Source of the DNA: Lasiosphaeria ovina
Taxonomy: Eukaryota > Ascomycota > Sordariomycetes > Sordariales > Lasiosphaeriaceae
Assembly: GCA_033439765.1 (NCBI GenBank)
Contig: JAULSN010000004.1
Location: forward strand, 5,776,001-5,840,000
DNA length: 64,000 nucleotides
Direction: 5' to 3'
Shown in pieces: positions 53,738-62,430 of this stretch. Each line of letters opens with the position of its first letter. Positions within the stretch are counted from its first letter, which is position 1. The notes under the pieces are model-generated. The model did no database searches, had not been told where the DNA came from, and saw only the letters and a program-made list of their open reading frames with translations. Position numbers and translations under genes: made by a program.

Positions 53738-55984
53738 ATGCGTGCATTAACCTTTTTTACCACTTCCGCGCGCTCCGTTCGCAGACTCATTTCGTTGACC
53801 AGCACGAGAATACCGACCACCCTACCGAGCCTTGGATTCGTGTCAATCCGCACCGCCACCATGTCGACCGATACAGCGGGCGCCGATAGCACCGCAGTCG
53901 CCAGCATCGCGTCACGGCCCGCCCACCAGCAGCTCGTCGTCCACGAAGGCATCCGCTACACCACGATCAAGGAGGGCCTCGCATACATTCTGGTGCCCGA
54001 AGAGTCACGGGCAGACAAGAAAAAGGCCGCAGATAGGAAAAAGGCCGCAGATAAGAAAAAGCCCGCGGACAAGAAACCACCCGCAGATGGTCAGGCCGTG
54101 CAGCAGGTCTTCTACAACCCCATCCAGCAGTTTAACCGCGACTTGACCGTCCTCGCCATCAAGGCCTTTGGCCGCGAGCGAGTCGAGCTCAAGGAGGCTG
54201 CCAATCGCGCCAGGTTTGAGAAATTCTCCGACAAGAAGCGGAAGCGGAAGGCAGGCAAAAACGAAGAGCAATTGGAAGAGGGCGACCGACCAACAAAATC
54301 CCCAAAGCATTCGGCCGATGCGACAGCCGGTTCGGCTGGCGTTGAGCAAGGCGAGGGAATACCGCAAACAGAGCCCGACCACCCCAACATTGCTGCGCCA
54401 GTACCAGAGGCGGGTGCGGCAGGAGGGGCAGGAGAGGCAGCAGTCACAGGTGACTCGGTCATGGAAGACATAGGGACTGCGGAAGCTGCGGCAACGAATG
54501 GCTCCGGAGAAGCCCCCCCGGCCCCCCCAGCTCCCCGTGACATCACAGAGGCCAAGAAAGAGGAAAAGAAGGCTGTCCCTTTCACTATCCTCGACGCCCT
54601 CTCGGCTAGCGGTCTTCGCGCCCTACGTTATGCACAGGAAATACCCTTTGTCACATCCGTCACGTCGAATGATCTCCTCCAGTCGGCTGTCAAGTCCATC
54701 AAACTCAATGTGCAGCACAACAAGCTCGAGGACAAGATCGTTGTGTCGCACGACGACGCCCTGGCACACATGTACACCCTAATCGCAAAAGAGTGTCGCC
54801 GAGACAAGTCTGCCAGGAGCGAGAAATACGACGTGGTCGACCTCGACCCTTACGGAAGTGCGGCTCCTTTCCTTGACGCTGCGGTCCAGGCGGTCCGCGA
54901 TGACGGCGGCCTGCTATGTGTCACATGCACTGACTCGGGCGTCTGGGCCTCCAACGGATACCCGGAAAAGTGCTTCGCGCTGTACGGGGGCACGTCGTCG
55001 AATTCCTTCTACTCACATGAGCTCGGTCTGCGGGTCGTCCTCCACGCGATCGAGGCGTCTGCTGCAAAATATGGCCTGGCCATAGAGCCGCTGCTGTCGC
55101 TCTCGATTGACTTTTATCTCCGACTCTTCGTCCGCATCAAGAAGTCGCCCGCCGCCGTCAAGTTCCAGGCGGCAAAGAACATGCTTGTCCATCTGTGCGA
55201 CCATGGCTGCGGCGCCTTTACGACGCAGCCACTACTGGTGAACAGGGAGGCACCAAACAAGAACGGCAGTGGAACCTTTTACAAGCACACCTACGCGAAA
55301 ACAACCGGCAGCCAGTCTTGCGACCATTGCGGATCCACTACGCACGTCGCCGGACCTGTGTATGGAGGCTACATCCAGTCACCGCAGTTCATCAAGCGCG
55401 TCCTGGCCGAGCTGCGAGCATCGTCCACCGACGTCTACGGCACGACGGAGAGGATGCGGGGCATGCTGCAGACGGCTCTCGAGGAGGTGTTGCCGGCGAT
55501 CAGTGAGACGCAGGAAGCCGACGGCGAGAGCAAGCCGGCACCTTCTCAAGAGGCGGAGATGGCAGCCATAGACCCGTACCCGTTTTACTTCCATCCTTCC
55601 AGGGTGGCGGGCATCCTCCATTGCGCCTCTCCGCCCGAGAGGAAGCTGAAAGGCGCGCTGCGGGGGTTGGGCTACCGCGTCACTCGTAGCCATTGCAAGC
55701 CGGGTAGCGTCAAGACGGATGCTCCCTGGTCGGTCATCTGGCACGTCATGAGAGAGTGGGTGCGTCAAGAGGCGCCCGTCACAGAGGCGAACATCAAGCC
55801 GGGCTGCGCCGGCTACCGACTGTTGGGTCTCGATAAGCCGGGGAGGACTGAGGCGGATGACAAAGGGCCAAAGGTGGTGTTTGACCAGAGTCTCGGCCGC
55901 GATACCGCCACGGCCAAGCTGGTCAGGTACCAACAAAACCCGCGAGAACACTGGGGTCCCTTGGGTAAGGCCAAGGGAAAGTGA
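53738..55984 (+). CDS. TRM1: tRNA (guanine(26)-N2)-dimethyltransferase TRM1
   Basis: Makes N2,N2-dimethylguanosine at position 26 of tRNAs in nucleus and mitochondria. Intronless; 748 residues from the first ATG (53738) or 707 from the second (53861). The extension MRALTFFTTSARSVRRLISL and its Ser/Thr/Arg-rich continuation look like a mitochondrial presequence. The first ATG has a poor context (T at -3); the second has GCCACCATG. After the start come YTTIKEGLAYILVP (family N-terminus), a Lys/Ala/Asp hexapeptide repeat, VFYNPIQQFNRDLTVLAIKA, a disordered acidic insert, then the SAM-binding fold: LDALSASGLRALRYA (about 283), VTSNDLLQSAV, DVVDLDPYGSAAPFLDAAV (about 365), CVTCTDSGVWA. Two cysteine pairs, LCDHGCGAF and SCDHCGST, form the probable zinc site. 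The C-terminus has FYFHPSRVAG and GLGYRVTRSH. Firm assignment. Confidence 0.96.
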   Translation: MRALTFFTTSARSVRRLISLTSTRIPTTLPSLGFVSIRTATMSTDTAGADSTAVASIASRPAHQQLVVHEGIRYTTIKEGLAYILVPEESRADKKKAADRKKAADKKKPADKKPPADGQAVQQVFYNPIQQFNRDLTVLAIKAFGRERVELKEAANRARFEKFSDKKRKRKAGKNEEQLEEGDRPTKSPKHSADATAGSAGVEQGEGIPQTEPDHPNIAAPVPEAGAAGGAGEAAVTGDSVMEDIGTAEAAATNGSGEAPPAPPAPRDITEAKKEEKKAVPFTILDALSASGLRALRYAQEIPFVTSVTSNDLLQSAVKSIKLNVQHNKLEDKIVVSHDDALAHMYTLIAKECRRDKSARSEKYDVVDLDPYGSAAPFLDAAVQAVRDDGGLLCVTCTDSGVWASNGYPEKCFALYGGTSSNSFYSHELGLRVVLHAIEASAAKYGLAIEPLLSLSIDFYLRLFVRIKKSPAAVKFQAAKNMLVHLCDHGCGAFTTQPLLVNREAPNKNGSGTFYKHTYAKTTGSQSCDHCGSTTHVAGPVYGGYIQSPQFIKRVLAELRASSTDVYGTTERMRGMLQTALEEVLPAISETQEADGESKPAPSQEAEMAAIDPYPFYFHPSRVAGILHCASPPERKLKGALRGLGYRVTRSHCKPGSVKTDAPWSVIWHVMREWVRQEAPVTEANIKPGCAGYRLLGLDKPGRTEADDKGPKVVFDQSLGRDTATAKLVRYQQNPREHWGPLGKAKGK
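54014..54085 (+). repeat. 18-nt coding minisatellite in TRM1
   Basis: Four imperfect 18-nt units encode Asp-(Lys/Arg)-Lys-(Lys/Pro)-(Ala/Pro)-Ala hexapeptides between the N-terminal motif and the first catalytic motif. The positively charged repeat might act as a nuclear signal or RNA contact, which is inference. Confidence 0.75.
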
Positions 55985-56504
55985 TGGCCGCCTCGGGAGT
56001 CGAAGTACCATAATGCACTTCTTTATCTGTGGTGTGCGCCGATTTGAGCATGCAGGCTTGGGAAATAAGGCCTGTGCCTCAGTCTCGTGTTGCCCAAGTG
56101 GTGAGCGAGCATCTCAGCATCCAATATCTAATGTTGCACAGGGCGTGTCGCATTACAGACATATAGGTCCTGGGCCTGCCCATAGTTGTCTGGGTGCCGG
56201 TGGCTCCACCAATGCCAGGCGGCGGAGAGGCGGAGCAGCCTGATAACGCCATTTAGCGTCTTTACCGTTTGCTCCTTCGTAGAGGCGGACAACAGGCAAG
56301 TGGGCTGTACCGGAAACAAGTGCAACTCTACTTGCCAGCTCGGACAATTAGAAATCCTTGCAGATTTGCGCGTAAGGCAGTCTTATGTGACGCCGTTTCC
56401 GGCTTTGTGCTCTTTCACTTGTGTCTTTTGCTTGCTCTTGTCTAGTGGTTGACGTTGACTTCACATTCACTGCTGTCTCACCCCAGCATCTGCCTGCCCC
56501 TCCA
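55985..56504. other. Intergenic region between TRM1 and the kinase-like gene
   Basis: 520 bp between two + strand genes. It should contain the TRM1 3' end and the promoter and leader of the kinase-like gene. A possible leader acceptor (CTCACCCCAG) lies at 56477-56486, so a 5' UTR intron is possible. Confidence 0.45.
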
Positions 56505-58130
56505 ATGGCTGCCCAGGTGCCGAGAACTGCCGCCGACAGCCAGCCGGCGCTCGGCACGGCTCCGTATGACCATGCCCACCACGTTAAGTACCAGGATGGC
56601 GAACTCGTTTGGGCCGCGCAGGGCGGCGACATTGAGCAGCCCCAGGGCCGCGTCAAGCGCGACGACATTGTCGTCGTCCTGAAGGCGCCCGAGGGCACGC
56701 CCGGTTACTTGATTTATAGCCTGGCCGAGGCACCCGAGGGCGAGCAGCCCTTCAAGCTCTCGGTCTTGCTGGCGCCGCAGCTGCTGGAGGAGCCGCTAGC
56801 AGAATTCCTCCTGGCCGACATGCCGGCCCACCTCGCCGTGCAGGCCAGCCACCTGCTGCACGTCATCGTGTCGACGCGCTCGGGCACCGGCCAGGCCACC
56901 GCCTTCTTTGACCATGTCCTGCGCCCGCTGCTGGCCGCCCTCGGACTCGAGGCCCACACCGAGCCCGATCACCCCGCCGTGCCCGGCTCGTACCGCGTCT
57001 CGGCGACTCAGAGCCCGCGCACCGTCCGAGACTTTGCGCGCAGCCTCGGGGCCGTCGGAACAAGCGGCGCGACGTCGGTGTCTGGTAATGGCAAAGGCAG
57101 CAATGTCCCTGCAGCGCTCACCATTGTTCTCCTTAGCGGCGACGGCGGCGTCATCGACCTGCTCAACGGCGTCGGCAGCAGCAGCAGCGCCGCGCCGCCC
57201 ACGGTGGCGCTGCTGCCTCTCGGGACGGGCAACGCGCTGTTCCACTCTCTGCACAAGCCGCTGTACTCGGCGGCGGAGGTTGCCGGCGCCTCCGGCCAGT
57301 CGCCCCTGGTCCTCGGCCTGCGCACCCTGCTCCGCGGCGCCTCGGCACCCCTCCCCACCTTCCGCGCCTCCTTCTCCCCGGGATCGCGCCTCGTCGCCGC
57401 GCCCGAGGGCATCAAAGCGGCCGTTGTTGCCGAGGACGGCGACGGCGACGGCGACGGCGACGCACATGCCAGCGACGACGAGCATGACCATCCGCCCATC
57501 GACCACCTCGTCGGCGCCATCGTGGCCAGCTACGGCTTCCACGCCAGCCTCGTGTGGGCGAGCGACACGACCGCGTATCGCGCGCACGGCGCCAAGCGCT
57601 TCGGCATGGCGGCGGCCGAGCTGCTGAAGGAGGCGCACGCGTACGCGGCGACGGTGGCGGTGCGGCGCCCTGGCAGCACGGAGGAGGAATTGCTGCTCGC
57701 GCCAGACAGCCTCAACAAACCCCGCAAAGAATTCACATACGTGCTCGCCACGCTCGTCTCGAGCCTCGAGCGCGCCTTCACCATCTCGCCCGCCAGCCGC
57801 CCGCTCGACGGCCAGCTGCGCCTCGTGCACTTTGGCGCCGTCGACGGCGAGCGCACCATGGACGTCATGCGCGCCGCGTACCGCGGCGGCGAGCACGTTG
57901 GGATGCGCTGGACGACGCAGACACAGAGTGATGGCGGGAAAGAGATCGAGGACGGCGTCGGCTACGACGCCGTCGATGAGGTCCGCGTCACCGTCCAGGA
58001 GCCCGATCCCCGCTGGCGCAAGGTCTGCATCGATGGCACCATCGTCGAGCTCGAGGACGGCGGCTGGATGGCTGTCGCCCGCAGCGCTGAGCAGCGCCTG
58101 CGCGTCCTGGTCGACCCGTCGGTGCTGTGA
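56505..58130 (+). CDS. Sphingoid-base/diacylglycerol kinase-like protein
   Basis: Intronless, 541 residues from the ATG at 56505; the frame is open further upstream but without an ATG. Contains a diacylglycerol-kinase catalytic-like fold. After an N-terminal domain with GRVKRDDIVVVLKAPEG, the kinase domain opens near HLLHVIVSTRSGTGQATAFF (phosphate-loop region), reaches the nucleotide site LTIVLLSGDGGVIDLLNGV (about residues 203-221) and then VALLPLGTGNALFHSLHKPL (about 234-253). SGDGG is nearer the SGDG of sphingosine kinases than the GGDGT of bacterial and DAG kinases. Later segments include VASYGFHASLVWASDT and a C-terminal GWMAVARSAEQRLRVLVDP. The expected reaction is ATP-dependent phosphorylation of a lipid at a membrane surface; which lipid is not readable. 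A 445-codon antisense frame lies over it and I treat that as a GC artefact. Confidence 0.8.
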   Translation: MAAQVPRTAADSQPALGTAPYDHAHHVKYQDGELVWAAQGGDIEQPQGRVKRDDIVVVLKAPEGTPGYLIYSLAEAPEGEQPFKLSVLLAPQLLEEPLAEFLLADMPAHLAVQASHLLHVIVSTRSGTGQATAFFDHVLRPLLAALGLEAHTEPDHPAVPGSYRVSATQSPRTVRDFARSLGAVGTSGATSVSGNGKGSNVPAALTIVLLSGDGGVIDLLNGVGSSSSAAPPTVALLPLGTGNALFHSLHKPLYSAAEVAGASGQSPLVLGLRTLLRGASAPLPTFRASFSPGSRLVAAPEGIKAAVVAEDGDGDGDGDAHASDDEHDHPPIDHLVGAIVASYGFHASLVWASDTTAYRAHGAKRFGMAAAELLKEAHAYAATVAVRRPGSTEEELLLAPDSLNKPRKEFTYVLATLVSSLERAFTISPASRPLDGQLRLVHFGAVDGERTMDVMRAAYRGGEHVGMRWTTQTQSDGGKEIEDGVGYDAVDEVRVTVQEPDPRWRKVCIDGTIVELEDGGWMAVARSAEQRLRVLVDPSVL

Positions 58131-58879
58131 CACGGCGTGCCTCTCTCTGGGGATGGCGGGCTGGCGAGGGTCTTTGTCGTTTCGGTAGAGTGGGTGTTGT
58201 TGGGATGCGTGGTCTTGTGTTGCTGGGTGGCCGACTGGCTGCGGCGTTTAGACAGAACTTTTTTTGGAGTGCGCTTATGGCGATGCCGTGAATATCAGCA
58301 ATGATTTATTCCGTGTTTATCTGAGGTTCTTAATGTAAGACTCTGATTTCGGGTGTGTATGGGGCGGGTAGCCATCCGCCAAATACCTCCCTTCTTCAAT
58401 GACCAGACTTGGGTTATATCAAGGGCAACGGGGAGGAAATAGGCAAGTGACAGCCATACCAGGATAGGTAATTGGTTCATGCCTTGACTGAGTTTGTTGG
58501 ACGCCGGCGGCGAAGAACGAGGTGCCATGTTTGAACATGAAGCAAAACCAAGGAAGTGGGTGAAAAGGGGCTGTGAAAGCGAAGAGAGACCAGGGTGATA
58601 CAGATATAGACGATATGTGGATTTAAAATCAGAATCGGAGCAGAGGTGAGAAGATGATAAATCCGGACTCCAAGAACAAAATGGAAGCCTAATTAGACCT
58701 AATCAGTAACCGAAAAACCTATGATCCAAATCTCACGTGTTGGTAGGTAAACAAGCCTGTATGTTATTGCTTAACATTTTTGCCCTCAACCTAGAGAGTT
58801 TTCCTTATTGAAGCCAGTAATTCCCAACATGCCTGTGCCAGCTCCTCGGAAAGAGAGAGGGGGAGAGAGGGGGAGAGAG

Positions 58880-58926
<47 letters not shown>

Positions 58927-59160
58927 GGTCGAAGAGGGAGGCAGAGGTAGAAAAAGGAGTAGCGGAGAGGAGAACAATAGGGTAACGAGGGGTGTTCAAT
59001 TGAGGGATCCACTATGTCTAGGGGAAGGTGGGGGATACAATAGATCATTTCGTCCTAATCTTCACCGCTATTGTGAAGAAATTAGATATTAGAGATAAGA
59101 AGGGATAAAAGAATATTAGTCCTGTGTCTCTCAACGTTATTGGGCGATTAATGCGGCACA
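58131..59160. other. AT-rich intergenic region leading into decayed DNA
   Basis: The 3' side of the kinase-like gene, then AT-richer DNA with the GA microsatellite at 58874-58922 and low-complexity purine tracts at 58848-58990. No intact gene seen. Confidence 0.5.
58874..58922. repeat. GA dinucleotide microsatellite
   Basis: About 24 AG units within a longer purine-rich tract (58848-58990). It sits at the left edge of the decayed region. Confidence 0.95.
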
Positions 59161-59347
59161 AAGATATAATAATAATACGTATGTAGAAGAAGAACGGTGC
59201 ACGAGGCGCCCGCGCAGCGTGGGCGCGCCATACACTGTAACTAGAGAGTCCGCGCGAGCGGTTTGAGCTTAGTAGAGGGACCGCATGCCCTTAGAGGGCG
59301 GAGCTTACGCTCCTACGGTGTAAGATAAATAATAATAATACGTATGT
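59161..59347. repeat. GC-rich structured insert between AT-rich direct repeats
   Basis: Near-identical copies of AAGAT followed by ATAATAATAATACGTATGT lie at 59161-59184 and 59322-59347, the right copy longer by two bases. Between them is about 137 bp of GC-rich sequence with internal hairpins: GGCGC/GCGCC arms at 59206-59230, GGAGC-TTAC-GCTCC at 59300-59313, and an inverted pair TACACTGTA (59231) / TACGGTGTA (59314), which match at 8 of 9 positions. The base composition differs sharply from the surroundings. It may be a small non-autonomous element with a long target duplication, or a tandem-duplication remnant. Confidence 0.5.
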
Positions 59348-59409
59348 CTGATTTCGCAAATCTAATGTATTGATGAAAGGGGTAATTTAGACACCATCGA
59401 AAGTAGCCC

Positions 59410-59790
59410 GGGTTCATACGTCACCGCCAAGCGGTGGGGGAGCTATCAAGGGGATGAAGACTTGGACGTCGATATTGTATCTAGCACTTTGGCCTTGAAG
59501 ATACCAGTTCCTTTTTCTCCATACTCACTAAGGCACACCTGGTGTCACGGCCAGCACTGCCAGCACTGTTGACCCTTCTATGCCTGATTGGGACTTAGTC
59601 GGACTGCCCTCGATTGAACGCAAGGCGGTGGATGCTTTTCCTAAGTACGTTAATAATAAGGACAGCTTTATTATGCTTACCGGGAAGGAGTTGGTTCCCG
59701 CCTCTGGTAAACGGCGATCAAACTTCTTCCCACAGAACCTAATTTCAAACAATTGGGGCCCTCGGATAAGGCAGTAGTAGAGAAGGCGTT
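59410..59790 (+). pseudogene. Possible remnant of a coding sequence, unrecognised
   Basis: Two open stretches with protein-like composition on the + strand. The first (about 59415-59537) reads YVTAKRWGSYQGDEDLDVDI and onward; the second (from about 59540) includes PDWDLVGLPSIERKAVDAFP and then a Lys/Asn-rich part ending in stops near 59777. They could be joined across a possible acceptor CACTAAG near 59532. No family recognised; the piece is too short to be intact. Confidence 0.25.
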
Positions 59791-59924
59791 GAAGTACCAG
59801 AAAATGACTTTATTTATCTACTATGACTCGGTGGGGCAGGACATGCTGCGATACCGCTGTTGAATTTCGCCTCTGAACCCCGCCTCTGAATTCCACCAAC
59901 TATCCTACCCCTTCGGATATATAC

Positions 59925-60979
59925 CTATTGCTTAATGAACTGTCGTATAAGATGTGAACCCTGCCCGGCCGCCAATATCTTCACCCGTACCAGCTGTCGC
60001 TCATCGAACTCCCTGAGGTCGATTTTGAAGCTCTTCCCTGCTCCCAACTGCCCTAGGTTCTCGGCAATCCTTACTACTGTGAAGGTCGTCGTGCATCCTT
60101 TAACCAGGCGACCTATCTCCGGGAGCCTTTGCATTGTTTCCTGGTCGAAGACGGGTTTGTGAGTGCGCGTTATTGGGCCAACATCTGTATAGACATCTTG
60201 GTAGAAGTTGTAGATTAGCCAGATGGCGCCCGAACGGCCGTTCTTGTCGATTTCTGTCACAACGCCAAACCCAGTGGCAGTCTAGTGTCCCATCTCGATG
60301 ATATCGTCATAGGTCATGACTTTTCGCGCTTCGTCCCAGTCACGGGGCCCAGTGAAGGCGTAGAGAGGTCCCAATTGGGCAAAGACAAATCCGTGACCGT
60401 AGTCGACATCACCCGAATCGGTCGAGCGAACCGAATCCTCCCCCGAGCTCCGTTGCTGGTAGCGGCCTTTGCTTGGGCTACCGCTACTATCTTCAAGGGG
60501 GGGGTGAACTCAATAGGGATATTGGTATTGATGCCCAAAAAACTACGATATAAAATGCCCTCGGTATAGTCGTCCGTACCCATATTCGGCGTTAGGTAAA
60601 AAGCGCCGGGGTTGAGGCCAAAACAAGTAAATATACCGTCGAGCTTTGCCTCGCCAAGAAGAAAAAAGGTATGGTTCCGTATCTCCATCATTGTCAGCCA
60701 CTCAGCGCGCGATTGCGTATTCCGGAAGTTTGTACGGCGGAGGGTGTCGACGAGCTCGCTGGAGGGCACGACGTATGTCTCTCGGTCGAAGATTCGATCA
60801 ATCCATATAGAAGTCCACTTCTTGAACTCCATCGCGCGCTCTTTCCAGTGGTTATGGACAGCACGACTCCACTCGTCTATATCGTGGATACGTTTATTCG
60901 CTTCGTACTAGTCGTAGAATTCGCGCTCTTGGGGGGTGAAGCTCACTAGAGCCTCTTCGTCGGAGGGAGGCATTGGCAT
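59925..60979 (-). pseudogene. Decayed gene, unrecognised family, about 350 codons
   Basis: Read on the minus strand from ATG at 60979, the frame can be followed for nearly its whole length but is broken three times. A TAG at 60908-60910 interrupts the N-terminal part (after SFTPQEREFYD, before YEANKRIHDIDEW). A frameshift occurs at or near a run of eight G (+ strand, 60497-60504): before it the frame reads LYRSFLGINTNIPIEF, after it the sense continues in another frame through DSGDVDYGHGFVFAQLGPLY. A second TAG at 60282-60284 separates TYDDIIEMGH from TATGFGVVTEIDKNGRSG. The C-terminus is LIRQFIKQ, stop at 59925. Both TAGs could be CAG-to-TAG changes. The middle is rich in Trp, Tyr and charged residues with no membrane segment. 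Function unknown. The alternative is a frameshift of sequencing origin at the G run. Confidence 0.6.
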
Positions 60980-61321
60980 TTTGCGGATTTTGGGTTTTGT
61001 AGCCGGGAGACTGGAGATGCGAGACAGAAGCGTTGTGGTAGAAGCCTGAGGAGAAAGCAAGGAGAAGAAGTGGAGGAGGGGAAGCTGGAAAGGCCATCCT
61101 ATTTAAATCCAAGAGATATGGTTCGTGCACGGGTCAGGCGGTCGGTCGTCAGGCTTCCCTGGTCCACAAAGTAAAATGCGATGGAAAATCAGCTCGCGAG
61201 CAGCGACGAATAAAGTTTTAGTGGAACGCTTTCAAGTTCAGCACGATCGCCTTCTCCTATCAAGCGGATACCGATACTGCGACGCATTCCTCGGGACCCA
61301 CTGTCACATCCTGCACAGGAA
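60980..61321. other. Spacer within the decayed region
   Basis: Between the unrecognised pseudogene and the HET remnant. It may include the old promoter of the former (CT-rich near 60990-61080 on the minus strand). No intact unit. Confidence 0.4.
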
Positions 61322-61566
61322 GTGGTGCGCGGTTGGCTAGAGGCGTGTTATCAGCACCCGGACTGCCGCTTTGCAGCGGTATTAAGGTGCTTCCGAAGAG
61401 GCTTGTTGACGTCAGTGACTGGGACAATGACACGATTGAACTCATCTCAGCTACCGATAGCCACCGCTACCTGGCGCTTAGCTATTGCTGGGGGTCCGGG
61501 AAGAAGAAGCCCCTCACTCTTCCCAGGTCCAGTAGAGCCACGACCAGTCCCGAGCCGGGAATTTGA
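61322..61566 (+). pseudogene. HET (heterokaryon incompatibility) domain gene remnant
   Basis: A short piece of the region leading into a HET domain. One frame gives VVRGWLEACYQHPDCRF, the usual lead-in; the next part, GIKVLPKRLVDVSDWDNDTI and then SHRYLALSYCWGSG (HET motif), is in another frame, so there is an indel of about two surplus bases near 61372-61380. After KKKPLTLP the similarity stops and a stop codon follows at 61564. The rest of the domain and the C-terminal region are absent. HET proteins trigger cell death on fusion of incompatible hyphae; this copy cannot work. Confidence 0.7.
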
Positions 61567-61684
61567 TGATGATGAATTTCCGATCGGAATCTAGCTCTAA
61601 GAGAATGCATATTAGCGGAAGTAATGAAGAAGAAAGGGACGAAAGGAGAAAGGAAAAAAGACAAAAAAGGTAAAACATCCTCAG

Positions 61685-62430
61685 ACTCTTGGTGGAATCT
61701 TGAAGCCTCCCGGCACACGAGACTGAAAAAAGCCCCTAGGATTATACTTGTCGCTAACGTGACTGAGAAACTCGATATTCATGGCCCCGTACGATGATAT
61801 CGGATCCTGAAACGGCCCGGCGTAGTTGAGATACTGGGAACGGCTACGAGCGGTGCAAAAACGGCTGGCTCCAAGACTGGCCGCGTGTACACGGCAGAAC
61901 TGCTGATCAGCCAGCGCTACGAGGTCGAGTTGTACAGCAGGCCAGTCACCAGCGACGCGTATATGTCGAACTCGGTGGCGTTGGCTACCGCGGTGAAGAC
62001 GTCAAACACTGCCGCCCGCTCCTGGATGTCGTTGGCTGTGGTCGTGACCGACAGGTTGCCCTGCGGGAAAGTGGCCAGGTCGAAGCGCGTCACGATGCCC
62101 AGGTTGTTAGCCCTACGTTCGCCCCTGAGCGCGCGGTAGAGGTCGGGCTGATACGTCGCGTTGGCGTTGGTCAAGCAGCCGCTGGCTAGGACGAGCTGGG
62201 GATGTCAGTCTGGGTTGATACTGCATCGCAGCGACAGAGCATGGTGCAGGTTAGGCTTGGCAGCTACCTCAAAATTGACGATACTATCGCACGCCTACCC
62301 CACGCGTGGAGAAAAGTGCGAGATGCCTCCTCCGAGCGTGAGCCCGCCCACTCCCACCAGCCCGTTGCGCCCTCCGGCCACAGCCACGCCGAACGGCTCC
62401 AAGTACTGCACACCTGACGCCGCCTGAATC
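61685..62430 (-). pseudogene. FAD-linked oxidoreductase (berberine-bridge type) pseudogene
   Basis: Pieces of a BBE-like FAD oxidase are in order on the minus strand. Around 62430-62290 is the FAD-binding part (YLEPFGVAVAGGRNGLVGVG, then GLTLGGGISHFSPRVG) that runs into TAG where the family has Trp (GWACDNVVNFE-like). After a probable old intron (acceptor near 62200) comes CLTNANATYQPDLYRALRGE, NLGIVTRFDLATFPQGNLSV. Near 61850 the sequence jumps to the C-terminal motif SQYLNYAGPFQDPISSYGAM, NPRGFFQSRVPGGFKIPPRV and a stop near 61690, so about 100 residues of the substrate domain are missing. The N-terminal part is also absent to the right of 62430. Confidence 0.75.

Noticed and set aside
56796..58133. 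445-codon antisense open frame over the lipid-kinase-like gene
   Set aside because: It mirrors the GC-rich third positions of the sense gene, has no domain and is rich in Arg/Gly/Ala; the sense strand has clear kinase motifs.
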